NCBI RefSeq assembly: GCF_007197555.1
Contig: NZ_CP041614.1
Location: 5,324,001-5,388,000, forward strand
DNA: 64,000 nucleotides
Origin: Shewanella psychropiezotolerans
Lineage (GTDB): Bacteria; Pseudomonadota; Gammaproteobacteria; Enterobacterales; Shewanellaceae
Reading direction: 5' to 3'
The notes below the pieces were generated by a model. The model was not told the origin of the DNA. It ran no database searches and was given only the letters and a program-made list of their open reading frames with translations. Below are positions 8,452 through 17,195 of this stretch, one piece after another. Each line of letters starts with the position of its first letter. Position 1 is the stretch's first letter. Made by a program: the position numbers and the translations under genes.

Positions 8452-9960
8452 TTAGCCTTGAGCTTGAGGACGCATAGCAGGGAACAAGATCACGTCACGG
8501 ATCGTATGCGTGTTGGTAAACAACATCACCAAACGATCGATGCCGATACCTTGACCGGCCGTAGGCGGTAAGCCGTGCTCGAGAGCCCTGATATAATCTG
8601 CATCATAGAACATGGCTTCGTCATCACCAGCATCTTTCGCGGCAACCTGGGCCTTGAAACGCTGATCTTGATCTTCAGCATCGTTAAGCTCAGAGAAGCC
8701 GTTAGCGACTTCACGGCCGCCGATGAAGAATTCGAAACGGTCGGTGATGAAATGGTTTTCATCGTTACGACGTGCCAATGGCGAGATATCCGCTGGATAA
8801 CCTGTGATAAAGGTAGGCTGCATCAACTGAGGCTCAGCTGTTTCACCGAAGATCTCTTCGAGTAGCTGACCACAGGTCCAGAACTTCTCGATTGTCATGC
8901 CAATACTCTTAGCCAAATTACGCATAAACTCGACGTCTTTAACCTCTTCATAGGTCATAGACTGAATAGTCTCATTGTCAGGATTGTACTTCTTAATAGC
9001 ATCTAACATGCTAAGACGCGCATATGGACCGCCAAAGTCAACCGTGTGCTCCCCGTATGGAAGCTTTGGAGAGCCGCAAAGCTCGGTGGCGATAGAGTTG
9101 AGCATCTCTTCGGTCAAGTCCATCAGATCTTTATAATCAGCATAGGCCATATAGAATTCCATCATAGTGAATTCAGGGTTATGGCGAGGAGATAGACCTT
9201 CGTTACGGAAGTTACGGTTGATCTCGAACACACGCTCGAAGCCACCGACAACCAGACGCTTAAGATAAAGCTCAGGAGCCACACGTAGATACATCTCGAT
9301 ATCCAGTGCGTTGTGATGAGTGATAAACGGACGCGCCGTAGCACCACCTGGGATGGTGTGCATCATAGGCGTTTCAACTTCCATGAACTCTTTCTTGATC
9401 ATGAAGTTACGAATAGCAGCAACCACCTTAGAGCGCATGATAAAGGCATTACGAGACTCTTCGTTAACGATAAGATCGACATAACGCTGGCGATAACGTG
9501 TCTCTTGATCCGTCAGGCCATGAAACTTCTCAGGAAGTGGACGCAGCGCCTTAGTCAGCAGCTGATACTCTTCCATGTTCACATAGAGATCGCCCTTGCC
9601 AGACAAGTGCAACTGACCAGTAACACCGATAATGTCACCGATATCTAAGCCCTGGAATGTGGCTTTAAGATCTTTCTGAACGTCTTTACCCGCGTATGCC
9701 TGGATGCGACCGCTGACGTCCTGGATAACCAGGAATGGACCACGCTTGGCCATGACACGACCTGCGATCGAGCGCTGAATGGCCATACCTTCCAAGTCTT
9801 CCTTGGTGTATTGACCATATTCAGCCTGAATGTCTGCCGCTTTATGTTTACGATCGAAGTTGTTTGGGTGACCATTTGCAGGGCAGTTAGCGCGTATGTG
9901 CTCAAGCTTGGCACGACGCTCTGCAATTAACTTGTTTTCGTCTTGTACTTGTTCAGTCAT
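8452..9960 (-). CDS. lysS: Lysyl-tRNA synthetase, class II
   Basis: This cytosolic enzyme charges tRNA-Lys with lysine. The 502-residue protein has the N-terminal OB-fold anticodon-binding domain (about 55-150, [15 protein letters not shown]) and the class II catalytic core. Motif 2 ([14 protein letters not shown]) and motif 3 ([13 protein letters not shown]) are visible, and it ends in [16 protein letters not shown]. Length matches E. coli LysS (505). It follows prfB on the same strand with a gap of about 105 bp, the prfB-lysS arrangement conserved across gammaproteobacteria, so the two are probably cotranscribed. Fossil copies of its 3' end lie just downstream. Confidence 0.98.
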   Translation of the reverse strand: MTEQVQDENKLIAERRAKLEHIRANCPANGHPNNFDRKHKAADIQAEYGQYTKEDLEGMAIQRSIAGRVMAKRGPFLVIQDVSGRIQAYAGKDVQKDLKATFQGLDIGDIIGVTGQLHLSGKGDLYVNMEEYQLLTKALRPLPEKFHGLTDQETRYRQRYVDLIVNEESRNAFIMRSKVVAAIRNFMIKKEFMEVETPMMHTIPGGATARPFITHHNALDIEMYLRVAPELYLKRLVVGGFERVFEINRNFRNEGLSPRHNPEFTMMEFYMAYADYKDLMDLTEEMLNSIATELCGSPKLPYGEHTVDFGGPYARLSMLDAIKKYNPDNETIQSMTYEEVKDVEFMRNLAKSIGMTIEKFWTCGQLLEEIFGETAEPQLMQPTFITGYPADISPLARRNDENHFITDRFEFFIGGREVANGFSELNDAEDQDQRFKAQVAAKDAGDDEAMFYDADYIRALEHGLPPTAGQGIGIDRLVMLFTNTHTIRDVILFPAMRPQAQG

Positions 9961-10065
9961 CTTCTTCTCTCGTAAATGTTACAGATCACACGTTAAAATA
10001 AATTAGTTCAATCGGTTCAGTTCTACTGAGCCGATACACATAAAGTGGGTAAAAATTTGTAAGTA

Positions 10066-11164
10066 TTACAAACCAGATTTAAGGCTGGCTTCGATAAACA
10101 TGTCGAGTCCGCCATCTAAGACGGTCTGGGTATTTCGACTCTCAACCCCGGTGCGCAGATCTTTAATACGCGCATCATCGAGCACGTATGAGCGGATCTG
10201 ACTGCCCCAACCGATATCAGACTTGGCATCTTCCGCCGCCTGCTTCTCTTGATTTTGTTTGAGCATCTCAAGCTCAAACAACTTAGCCTTCAGCTGTTTC
10301 ATCGCTGCATCACGGTTCTTATGCTGAGATCTATCATTCTGACACTGCACCACAGTATTGGTCGGCAGATGAGTAATACGGATCGCAGATTCAGTCTTGT
10401 TGATGTGCTGACCACCAGCACCGGAAGCGCGATAAGTATCGATACGCAGATCCGATGGATTAATATCAATCTCGATGGAATCATCTATTTCAGGATAGAC
10501 AAATACCGAACAGAAAGAGGTATGGCGCTTACCCGATGAATCGAAAGGTGATTTACGTACCAGACGATGAACACCAGTTTCGGTTCTCAGGGAACCAAAT
10601 GCATACTCACCGTTAAACTTAATAGTTGCGCCTTTAATACCGGCAACATCACCCGCAGTCACTTCGATAAGTTCAGGTTTATAATCGTGTGCCTCGCCCC
10701 AACGCAGATACATACGTAGCACCATATTGGCCCAATCCTGAGCCTCGGTTCCACCAGATCCAGACTGGATATCCAGATAACTATTGGCGATATCATGGGG
10801 ACCCGAGAACATGCGGCGAAACTCAAGGTCTTCAAGGCGTTTCTCTAACGCATCGAGCTCGGCACTTGCATCATTAAAGGTCTCTTCATCACCCTCTTCG
10901 ATAGCGAGTTCAAGCAGGCCTTCGACATCTTCGAGACCCGTATCCATATCGTCGATGGTCTTAACGATTAATTCTAATGCTGCACGCTCTTTACCTAAGG
11001 CTTGGGCATTATCCGGGTCATTCCAAACATCGCTACTCTCTAACTCTCGGCTAACTTCTTCCAGACGCTCTTTCTTAACATCGTAGTCAAAGAAACCCCC
11101 GAAGGCTAAGGGTACGTTCTGCAAGATCTTTGATTTTAAATTTTACCGGATTTACTTCAAACAT
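10066..11164 (-). CDS. prfB: Peptide chain release factor 2, with programmed +1 frameshift
   Basis: RF2 recognises UGA and UAA and triggers peptide release. The zero frame starts at the ATG at 11162-11164, reads [18 protein letters not shown] and continues for 25 codons to an in-frame TGA at 11087-11089. The slip site CTTTGAC is preceded by CGGGGG, the Shine-Dalgarno-like element, as in E. coli (UGA as codon 26). A +1 shift gives a 365-residue protein, exactly the E. coli length. The tripeptide SPF ([11 protein letters not shown]) and the catalytic GGQ ([13 protein letters not shown]) are intact. The frameshift lets RF2 limit its own synthesis. The next gene in the unit is lysS. Confidence 0.98.
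11083..11098 (-). promoter_or_regulatory. Programmed +1 ribosomal frameshift site of prfB
   Basis: On the minus strand the sequence is CGGGGGTTTCTTTGAC: a G-rich internal Shine-Dalgarno, a 3-nt spacer, then CTT-TGA-C. Slippage at CTT moves the ribosome one base forward and past the stop. The layout matches the E. coli site except that the first base of AGGGGG is C. Confidence 0.95.
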
Positions 11165-11440
11165 ATCTCTTCAACTCAAAATAGATTAGGCAGTAACTGC
11201 GAACCCGTTATTTTAACTTAATCGAAAGAATACCACTAGTGGTTCGAAGAGATGAATTGCGCTTATTTCGAGCTTAATACGCTTAGGTTTGAAGACTAAG
11301 TCTTTCAACCGTCAGCTAAACACCCAGGAATTAAAACCAGAATTGCAGAAAAATGGAAAACTTACCTAAACTGATGACGTATCAAATATTTAATGTCTCC
11401 GCTTCACACAAAGCAGAAGTCTCCTGTCTATACTTGCATC

Positions 11441-12424
11441 ATGACCGATAAAACCCCAACATGTTGCTACCACGAAGATGAAGGTTACTCCTGCTCAGAA
11501 CCAGCACAGCCTTCAGGATTGTGTTACTGGCATGATCCTAAAATCATCAAAGATAAACCTGAAGACATAGCCAATCTAGAGCAATTTGCTCGCAGTGGTG
11601 GCATGCTCAGAGGAATATGCCTCAAACGTGCCAAGCTCCATGGCATCGATCTGGTTCGTCACCATCAAAAGACTGGCTTCGATATGACCAATGCCGAACT
11701 CTACCGTGCCGATCTGCAAGAGGCTCATCTATTCAATCTAAACCTGCACAATGCCAGCCTGATGAAGGCGGATCTGAGGGAGTCCAACGTACACTGCGCC
11801 AATTTAGTCGGCACTAACCTGCTTGGTATCAAGTGGAATGGTGCCAAGATTGAGAACATCTCAATTGGCAAGAAAATAAAACAAGAGAAGCTCGCATTAG
11901 AAGCGGTCAAAGTTGGCGAAAAGGAGATGGCCAGAGATTACTTCGAACAAGCCGAAGAGATCTACCGAGACCTGAGAAAAGCCGCCGAACGTGAGGGTTT
12001 ATTTGCTATGTCGGGTGAGTATATCCGTAAAGAGCTCACCATGCGCCGTCATCAGATGCCCAAACATAGCTTCAAACGCTTCGTCTCTAAGACAATCGAT
12101 ATCTTTTGCGGCTACGGAGAGGCACCAATGCGCGTTATCGGCTTCTCTATGGGACTGATCTTAGTCTGCGCCATCTTGTACCTTTTCACCGGTCTGAGTT
12201 ACGACAGTCATGTGCACGTGTTCAACACGGACAACGACTTCATCACCAACCTATTTCTATTTTTTAACTGTATCTATTATTCGGTGGTGACCTTTACTAC
12301 CTTAGGTTATGGCGACTTTACCCCCATAGGTTTTTCAAAAGCCATTGCGGCAATAGAAGCCTTCACCGGCAGTTTCACCATAGCCCTGTTCGTGGTGGTG
12401 TTTGTAAAAAAGATGACTCGGTAA
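11441..12424 (+). CDS. Pentapeptide-repeat protein with a two-TM potassium-channel domain
   Basis: The N-terminus is Cys/His rich (CCYHEDEGYSCSE, then GLCYWHDP) and could bind a metal. Residues about 50-135 are pentapeptide repeats (A-x-L-x-x type, such as LYRADLQEAHLFNLNLHNA), expected to form a right-handed beta helix. A charged helix follows, then two membrane segments around a pore loop with TTLGYGDF, the K+ selectivity filter. The call is a cytoplasmic-sensor-gated ion channel; the gating signal is unknown. The start is uncertain: I favour the ATG at 11441, but 11393 is open in the same frame and neither has a clear ribosome binding site. The stop runs straight into an 8-bp tandem repeat. 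Confidence 0.85.
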   Translation: MTDKTPTCCYHEDEGYSCSEPAQPSGLCYWHDPKIIKDKPEDIANLEQFARSGGMLRGICLKRAKLHGIDLVRHHQKTGFDMTNAELYRADLQEAHLFNLNLHNASLMKADLRESNVHCANLVGTNLLGIKWNGAKIENISIGKKIKQEKLALEAVKVGEKEMARDYFEQAEEIYRDLRKAAEREGLFAMSGEYIRKELTMRRHQMPKHSFKRFVSKTIDIFCGYGEAPMRVIGFSMGLILVCAILYLFTGLSYDSHVHVFNTDNDFITNLFLFFNCIYYSVVTFTTLGYGDFTPIGFSKAIAAIEAFTGSFTIALFVVVFVKKMTR

Positions 12425-12428
12425 GCAA

Positions 12429-12536
12429 GGAATCTAGGAATCTAGGAATCTAGGAATCTAGGAATCTAGGAATCTAGGAATCTAGGAATCTAGGAATCTA
12501 GGAATCTAGGAATCTAGGAATCTAGGAATCTAGGAA
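12429..12536 (+). repeat. 8-bp tandem repeat, 13.5 copies of GGAATCTA
   Basis: Thirteen perfect consecutive copies of GGAATCTA run from 12429 to 12532, followed by GGAA. The array begins four bases after the stop codon of the channel gene. Every junction contains the tetramer CTAG, which is rare in most enterobacterial-type genomes. The lack of any mismatch suggests recent expansion, so copy number probably varies between isolates. Confidence 0.98.
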
Positions 12537-12613
12537 AAGATAATCAGCAAATGATGTCAAATATAAAGAGGGAATGACTTTCCCCCCCTACTATTTAGCT
12601 AATCCTATTTTAG

Positions 12614-13783
12614 CTAGATAACGAGCAGTTTAACCAATACCCCTGCCGATGCGAAGCTCACCACCAAGAATAAAATATTCGGCTTAAACAGCTTCAAACA
12701 ACCAAAGCCTAAGAGTACCAATGCCATGTCCAGAGGCACTTTCACCGCACTGGTAAACACCGGCATATAGAGCGCCGAAACCAGAAAACCAACCACACAT
12801 GCATTGATACCAGCTAAGGCTCCGACAACCTTAGGACGAGCACTCAGGGCTGCCCAAGTCTTCAATGCCACTAACATCAATAGGAAGCCAGGAAGAAAGA
12901 TCGCAAGGGTTGCCACTAAGGCCCCAACTAAAGGCGATTGACTCCAAAGCTCGGCACCTAAGAAAGCAGCCAAAGCGAACATGGGGCCAGGGACCGCTTG
13001 CGCTAAAGCATAACCGGTAATGAATCTATCGCTGGTCATGGCATCACCGACTATGGTCTCCAATAACGGCAACACCACATGACCGCCCCCAAATACCAGG
13101 CTACCGGTCTGGAAAAACTGACCAAAGATTTGACCCAACTGAGCATCCATCTTTATTAACGCCAGGGAAGCGATGAACAAAATGGCAAAGACGGCTAACC
13201 AGGCATAACCCAGAGTAATAGGTTTAGTTTCTGCCTGGGTAAGCTCATCACTAGCGTCATTGGGAGCAAGATATTTAACCCCCACCAGAGCTGCCACCAA
13301 CAAGATCAGCACCTGAGTCAGCAGAGATCCATATAAAATCAATAGGACACTAGAGATTAACATCAGAACTTTAGCCACATGTTTGCGACAAAACTGGTTG
13401 AACATGATCCACACAGCATCGGCAACCACGACCACGGCGAGTAATTTCAGACCATATATGGCCCCCTGAAACAGGCCATTATCCAACCATTGAGCACTGG
13501 TCACCGCCAGTAGAAAGAGTAAACAAAATGAGGGCAGAGTGAAGCCGACAAAGGCGGCTATGCCACCGAGTAAACCGCCTCTGTGATAGCCTATGGCAAA
13601 ACCTACCTGACTCGAACCCGGCCCAGGCATAAACTGGCTCAATGCAACCAGACTCGCGTAATGTTTATCATCGAGCCATTTCAGATCGCTAACAAAAGTC
13701 TGCCTGAAATAGCCAATATGCGCGGCGGGACCACCGAAACTGACGAGTCCCAAGGAGAGAAAACGAACAAAAATATGCCACAT
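12614..13783 (-). CDS. chrA: Chromate transporter family protein (ChrA, long form)
   Basis: The 389-residue membrane protein consists of two homologous CHR halves. The N-terminal half has SLGLVSFGGPAAHIGYFR and FMPGPGSSQVGFAIGY. The C-terminal half has FFQTGSLVFGGGHVVLPLLE and AQAVPGPMFALAAFLGA. About ten to twelve membrane segments are apparent. Characterised members export chromate from the cytoplasm, but many environmental homologues have unknown substrates, so the transport specificity is inferred. It stands alone, with no chrB or chromate reductase beside it. Its upstream region carries three 11-bp phased repeats and a long hairpin. Confidence 0.87.
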   Translation of the reverse strand: MWHIFVRFLSLGLVSFGGPAAHIGYFRQTFVSDLKWLDDKHYASLVALSQFMPGPGSSQVGFAIGYHRGGLLGGIAAFVGFTLPSFCLLFLLAVTSAQWLDNGLFQGAIYGLKLLAVVVVADAVWIMFNQFCRKHVAKVLMLISSVLLILYGSLLTQVLILLVAALVGVKYLAPNDASDELTQAETKPITLGYAWLAVFAILFIASLALIKMDAQLGQIFGQFFQTGSLVFGGGHVVLPLLETIVGDAMTSDRFITGYALAQAVPGPMFALAAFLGAELWSQSPLVGALVATLAIFLPGFLLMLVALKTWAALSARPKVVGALAGINACVVGFLVSALYMPVFTSAVKVPLDMALVLLGFGCLKLFKPNILFLVVSFASAGVLVKLLVI

Positions 13784-13827
13784 AGAGTAATTGACTAGGT
13801 AATGGAATAATAATTATCGGCAATTAT

Positions 13828-13892
13828 ATGACACCAATATGACACTAACATGACACCGATAGTTGAAAATGTTTTTCAACTATCGGTGTCAT
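13828..13892. promoter_or_regulatory. Three phased 11-bp repeats and a 20-bp perfect hairpin upstream of chrA
   Basis: ATGACACCAAT, ATGACACTAAC and ATGACACCGAT follow one another without gaps (13828-13860), one helical turn apart. The third is the outer part of a perfect 20-bp inverted repeat (13850-13869 with 13873-13892) with a three-base loop, which provides a fourth, inverted copy. The block ends three bases after the stop of the upstream dehydrogenase gene. The hairpin could terminate that transcript, and the phased repeats could be a regulator array for chrA. Both roles are inferences. Confidence 0.65.
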
Positions 13893-13895
13893 GGC

Positions 13896-15071
13896 TCATA
13901 AGATAGGCATAGTATCTAAATCTGCGAGGGCGACTCGTTTTCCCAACCTAGACTCCATCCAGCGAACCACTTCTTTAGAAGTTGTTCTGAAGGTCGTTAA
14001 TTTACCACCATAGAGCGTCATCAGCCTGGGGTGAGTAACACTGGTTTTGAGTAATATCTCTCTGGGGCGATCGAATGAACTGCCATTGAGCTTAGGCAGT
14101 ACTCTTACCCCGCAAAAAGTGTCTGTGATTAAGCCTTCCAGCTGTTCAACGCTCCCCTGAGCCGGGAAGTAATGTTTATATATCCCAAGCAGGTAATAGA
14201 TCTCTTCTCGCGTAGACTCAGGTTTGCCATCTAGCTCTTCCAGAATTTTTTCTGTGGTCCCGAGTAAGGTTTTGCCTTTCCAGGGCATCACAAACACCAC
14301 CCTATTATCGAAGCAAGATTCCAGATACAAGATCCCATCGGGCGCAGGAATGTCCAATAGGAGATGAGAGCCTTGTACCAAGTCGACACTCTCTTTAGCC
14401 ATGGGAGGGACCAAGCTATCTATCACATCGTTGACCCAAGGACCAGCAGCATTGATGACACAAGATGTTCTTTGTACCACGAGAGCATCCTGATAAAGGT
14501 AACTCACTTCACAGTAGTCTGGCTTATGGACCATCGCGCCACACTCAGCATGGCTGAGGACTTGCGCCCCAAGGTCTTGGGCACTTCTCATCACAGCTTG
14601 GGTCAGCGCTTTATCATCGGTCTGGGCGTCCCAATACCTGAACACAGCTTTTAGTCCCTGCAGCTTTAACCCGGTAATTTTCGACCACTCCACCGCAGGC
14701 AAGCTGGTGAAACGCCCTAGAGGATCGAATTCGCTCAGTACTGAGTATGCCGTTAACCCGGCACGTATCGCCCATTGGCTGCGCTGGCTCGTGTCATAGA
14801 CAGGGATGTAGAAAGGCACGGCTTTCACTAGATGGGGCGCTAAACGAAGCAAGGCTCGGCGCTCAGATAAGGAGTTTCTAACCAGAGATATCTGTCCGGT
14901 CTCTAAGTAACGTAGACCACCATGAATGAGTTTGCTTGAGTTTGCGGAGGTTTGCCCACCGATAGCACCTTTCTCGAGTAGTAAGACGCTGTAACCTGCT
15001 GCCGATGCACATTGCGCAATGCCAGCCCCATTGATCCCACCTCCTATGATGACCACATCTATTGTATCCAT
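13896..15071 (-). CDS. FAD-dependent glycerol-3-phosphate dehydrogenase-like protein, short form
   Basis: The N-terminal dinucleotide fold (VVIIGGGINGAGIAQ) and the glycerol-3-phosphate dehydrogenase signatures SSKLIHGGLRYLE and YGGKLTTFR identify a GlpD/DAO-family flavoprotein. At 391 residues it lacks the roughly 110-residue C-terminal domain of E. coli GlpD (501). It ends soon after the GGKLTTFR motif with a normal stop and no nearby continuation, so it looks like a natural short form rather than a frameshift product. It would oxidise glycerol-3-phosphate or a related alpha-hydroxy substrate and pass electrons to quinone. No glycerol kinase or facilitator is adjacent. Confidence 0.8.
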   Translation of the reverse strand: MDTIDVVIIGGGINGAGIAQCASAAGYSVLLLEKGAIGGQTSANSSKLIHGGLRYLETGQISLVRNSLSERRALLRLAPHLVKAVPFYIPVYDTSQRSQWAIRAGLTAYSVLSEFDPLGRFTSLPAVEWSKITGLKLQGLKAVFRYWDAQTDDKALTQAVMRSAQDLGAQVLSHAECGAMVHKPDYCEVSYLYQDALVVQRTSCVINAAGPWVNDVIDSLVPPMAKESVDLVQGSHLLLDIPAPDGILYLESCFDNRVVFVMPWKGKTLLGTTEKILEELDGKPESTREEIYYLLGIYKHYFPAQGSVEQLEGLITDTFCGVRVLPKLNGSSFDRPREILLKTSVTHPRLMTLYGGKLTTFRTTSKEVVRWMESRLGKRVALADLDTMPIL

Positions 15072-15218
15072 GGTTTTCTCTATTCACTCGAATAAAACCA
15101 AGATAGCACAATTATTTAACCAAAGTTTAGACCTGACTTCCCTATAAATTTTCCTATAAATGAGACTCGCTTCACTTGGCAGAACTGAGTAATTGGTAAG
15201 CTTGATCACATAGGCGTT

Positions 15219-15620
15219 TTAATTCAGTAAATACTTGCGGATCCCCCCAAGTTTACAGCGCATCTGATCGGGGATTTTTGCAGCCTGCGCCTCTAATTTC
15301 TTCCCTGATTGAGTAATATGTAGCACTCTAACTCTCTCATCTTGCTCACTGCGACCACGGCTGACCAATCCTTTCACCTCCAAACGCTTAAGCAGAGGTG
15401 TCAAGGTGCCCGAATCCAGATGCAGTTTCTCCCCTAAGGTTTTCACACTGATGCCTTGGTGCTGCCACAATACCAACATGGCTAAATACTGGGGATAAGT
15501 CAGGTCCAGTTCATTCAATAACGGGCGATATGCTCTCACCATGGCGTTGGTGGCACTATATAGGGAAAAACAAACTTGATTATCGAGCGAGAGAGGATTG
15601 ATATCTTTTACGTTAGGCAT
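15219..15620 (-). CDS. ohrR: MarR-family organic peroxide sensor, OhrR type
   Basis: The 133-residue winged-helix repressor matches OhrR: LDNQVCFSLYSATNAM carries the reactive Cys (C17), and the wing is DERVRVLHITQSGK. The family releases DNA when the Cys is oxidised by organic hydroperoxides and usually controls ohr. No ohr gene lies next to it in this window, so its target is elsewhere or is its own promoter. A perfect 16-bp palindrome sits 20 bp upstream of the start. It could regulate a different thiol stress gene; the Cys-containing N-terminus makes OhrR the best call. Confidence 0.85.
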   Translation of the reverse strand: MPNVKDINPLSLDNQVCFSLYSATNAMVRAYRPLLNELDLTYPQYLAMLVLWQHQGISVKTLGEKLHLDSGTLTPLLKRLEVKGLVSRGRSEQDERVRVLHITQSGKKLEAQAAKIPDQMRCKLGGIRKYLLN

Positions 15621-15640
15621 GTTAGCAAAACCACAGTGTT

Positions 15641-15656
15641 ATATTGTGCACAATAT
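15641..15656. promoter_or_regulatory. Palindromic operator upstream of ohrR
   Basis: ATATTGTGCACAATAT is a perfect 16-bp palindrome 20 bp upstream of the ohrR start. Its size and position suit autoregulation by a MarR-family dimer. OhrR sites in other bacteria are AT-rich palindromes of similar length. The rest of the 15621-16011 gap shows nothing else I recognise. Confidence 0.65.
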
Positions 15657-16011
15657 ACTTACATATGAAAAATAAATCGACTTTTTTCATAAAAAGAACC
15701 GAAACAGGGCAAAAATATACGACCAAGACTGTAAATTTTAATTTTTTTTTCATGCTGAGTATTCTTGACTATTCATGTCAAAAATATGTCTTTAAACCAG
15801 TATGCTAGGAGCGGCAAGGCTTTCGGCGCCTGTCTGTATAATGGCACTTTAGATCTGTGTTTGAAAAACAGCTCTTTTAAAAAAACCTCAAGATTCAATG
15901 GATTGATTTTTATCCTGCATTGGCATAGATTTGCACCTAAAATTATCTATCTAGACCGTAAATCTTGTTGTCACAGAAGGCCAACAGGGCATTGCTTCGA
16001 AGGAGTTATAA

Positions 16012-16518
16012 ATGAAAGCAATCATATCTATCATCTGTTTACTGTTTGCAGGAAGCGCTATAGCAGAGTGTAAACAATATATACACCTCACTGAAATCCC
16101 CTATGCTAAAAACAGCTCTTACTTCCCCAGTAAGTATGCCAAGCAGTTGGATGAATTAATTGAAAGTACATCAAGTAAACCGGGCTATTTACTACTCGAG
16201 TTTCAGATATTAAAACATCAAGCCAGCGATGATAACCGCAAGTACAATATGTGGCTGGCAAATCGACGTATAGATAGAATAAAACAATACCTGACCAATT
16301 CACATTACCCGGCACCTGTCATCAGCCGTATCTTAACCGCCAGTAACGAAGATCTCAGAGATGTCAGTATAACTTGGTGTCATGATGCTCAATCGAATTC
16401 TGCCGCAGCCCTTGCTATAGCGGCTCAAAAAGATACCAGCTTGCTGTCCATAAACTCAGAAGATGATGCTTCAAACACTAGTGATCCTCATGAAGGGACT
16501 ATCTCTGGTTCTCGCTAG
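16012..16518 (+). CDS. Small secreted OmpA-like domain protein
   Basis: A good ribosome binding site (AAGGAG) precedes the ATG. Residues 1-18 are a signal peptide (cleavage after GSAIA). The mature part resembles the peptidoglycan-associated OmpA C-terminal fold: an LDELIE helix, then MWLANRRIDRIKQYLTN corresponding to the S-x-RRA-x-x-V-x-x-YL segment, then a final strand ending in a Cys. The canonical arginine and aspartate peptidoglycan contacts are only partly recognisable, so binding is uncertain. The last 45 residues are an Ala/Ser/Asp-rich tail. The product is probably periplasmic. No operon partner is apparent. Confidence 0.6.
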   Translation: MKAIISIICLLFAGSAIAECKQYIHLTEIPYAKNSSYFPSKYAKQLDELIESTSSKPGYLLLEFQILKHQASDDNRKYNMWLANRRIDRIKQYLTNSHYPAPVISRILTASNEDLRDVSITWCHDAQSNSAAALAIAAQKDTSLLSINSEDDASNTSDPHEGTISGSR

Positions 16519-16680
16519 AATTTAAGGGTTACTATCCAGTTACCTTGATGAACTGACTTCTCGAACAAACTGAGTAAATGAAATTAATGAGCTAATTTCA
16601 AGATCAAATCAACGAATAAGCCTTAGCACCGTTAAGGCTTATATCATCTAGCAAATACCAATAAAGCACTAAGCGATGTA

Positions 16681-16994
16681 ATACCATTCCATATAAGTAT
16701 CTGGTCAGTTCAGAGGCTCTCAGTTTTTTCAATTCAAGGCACATTGATGAGGAAATGGTTATTCCCTTTTAAGTCAATGTAACACAGAAGTGGAAACACT
16801 GAGAGCTTCACGCAGTGCGGGTTTCAAAGCCCTTTATGCTACGTTGGATGTTCTCGATATACGACTGCATGGATGCAGGAGGTAGAGCAACGCAGGAGCT
16901 TGTTGCCGAGAATAACTATTAGCTTCAAACATTCGCCTTGCCTACAGTGCTTTGAACTCCCGCTGAATGATCAGATACTTACTCGGAATGGTAT
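16681..16994. mobile_element. MITE-like element with 27-bp terminal inverted repeats
   Basis: The ends at 16681-16707 and 16968-16994 are inverted repeats matching at 23 of 27 positions, both starting ATACCATTCC. Inside are nested inverted repeats: GCTCTCAGT/ACTGAGAGC near 16716 and 16798, ACATTGA/TCAATGT near 16741 and 16774, and GCGGGTTTCAAAGC (16817) with GCTTTGAACTCCCGC (16949). There is no open frame of useful length and no transposase. The element would fold into a multi-hairpin RNA. A target-site duplication is not obvious. It fills most of the 677-bp gap between the OmpA-like and DsbD-like genes. Confidence 0.85.
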
Positions 16995-17195
16995 AAATTC
17001 CCACTCTATGGTCTCCCTGTGACCATAGGTTTAAACCTTATATAGCGAATCGGCCTCAGTTCCCATTTTCTTATGATTCGAGATTTCTGTTGCAAGTCTT
17101 GCATGCGAATGTATCCCCCCAAAAAAAGATAAGTAAGATATTTATTGTGATACCAGTATCAGCGATAACATCTAGCACATCCCACAGGAGGGTAC

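Noticed and set aside
11087-11089. In-frame stop near the prfB start as a possible inactivation
   Set aside because: The position, slip site CTTTGAC and G-rich element match the programmed RF2 frameshift.
11232-11243. Palindrome ACCACTAGTGGT upstream of the channel gene
   Set aside because: Single 12-bp dyad with no second copy or associated regulator; chance cannot be excluded.
15765-16073. 102-codon frame overlapping the OmpA-like gene
   Set aside because: It overlaps a gene with a good ribosome binding site and signal peptide, and shows no protein pattern of its own.
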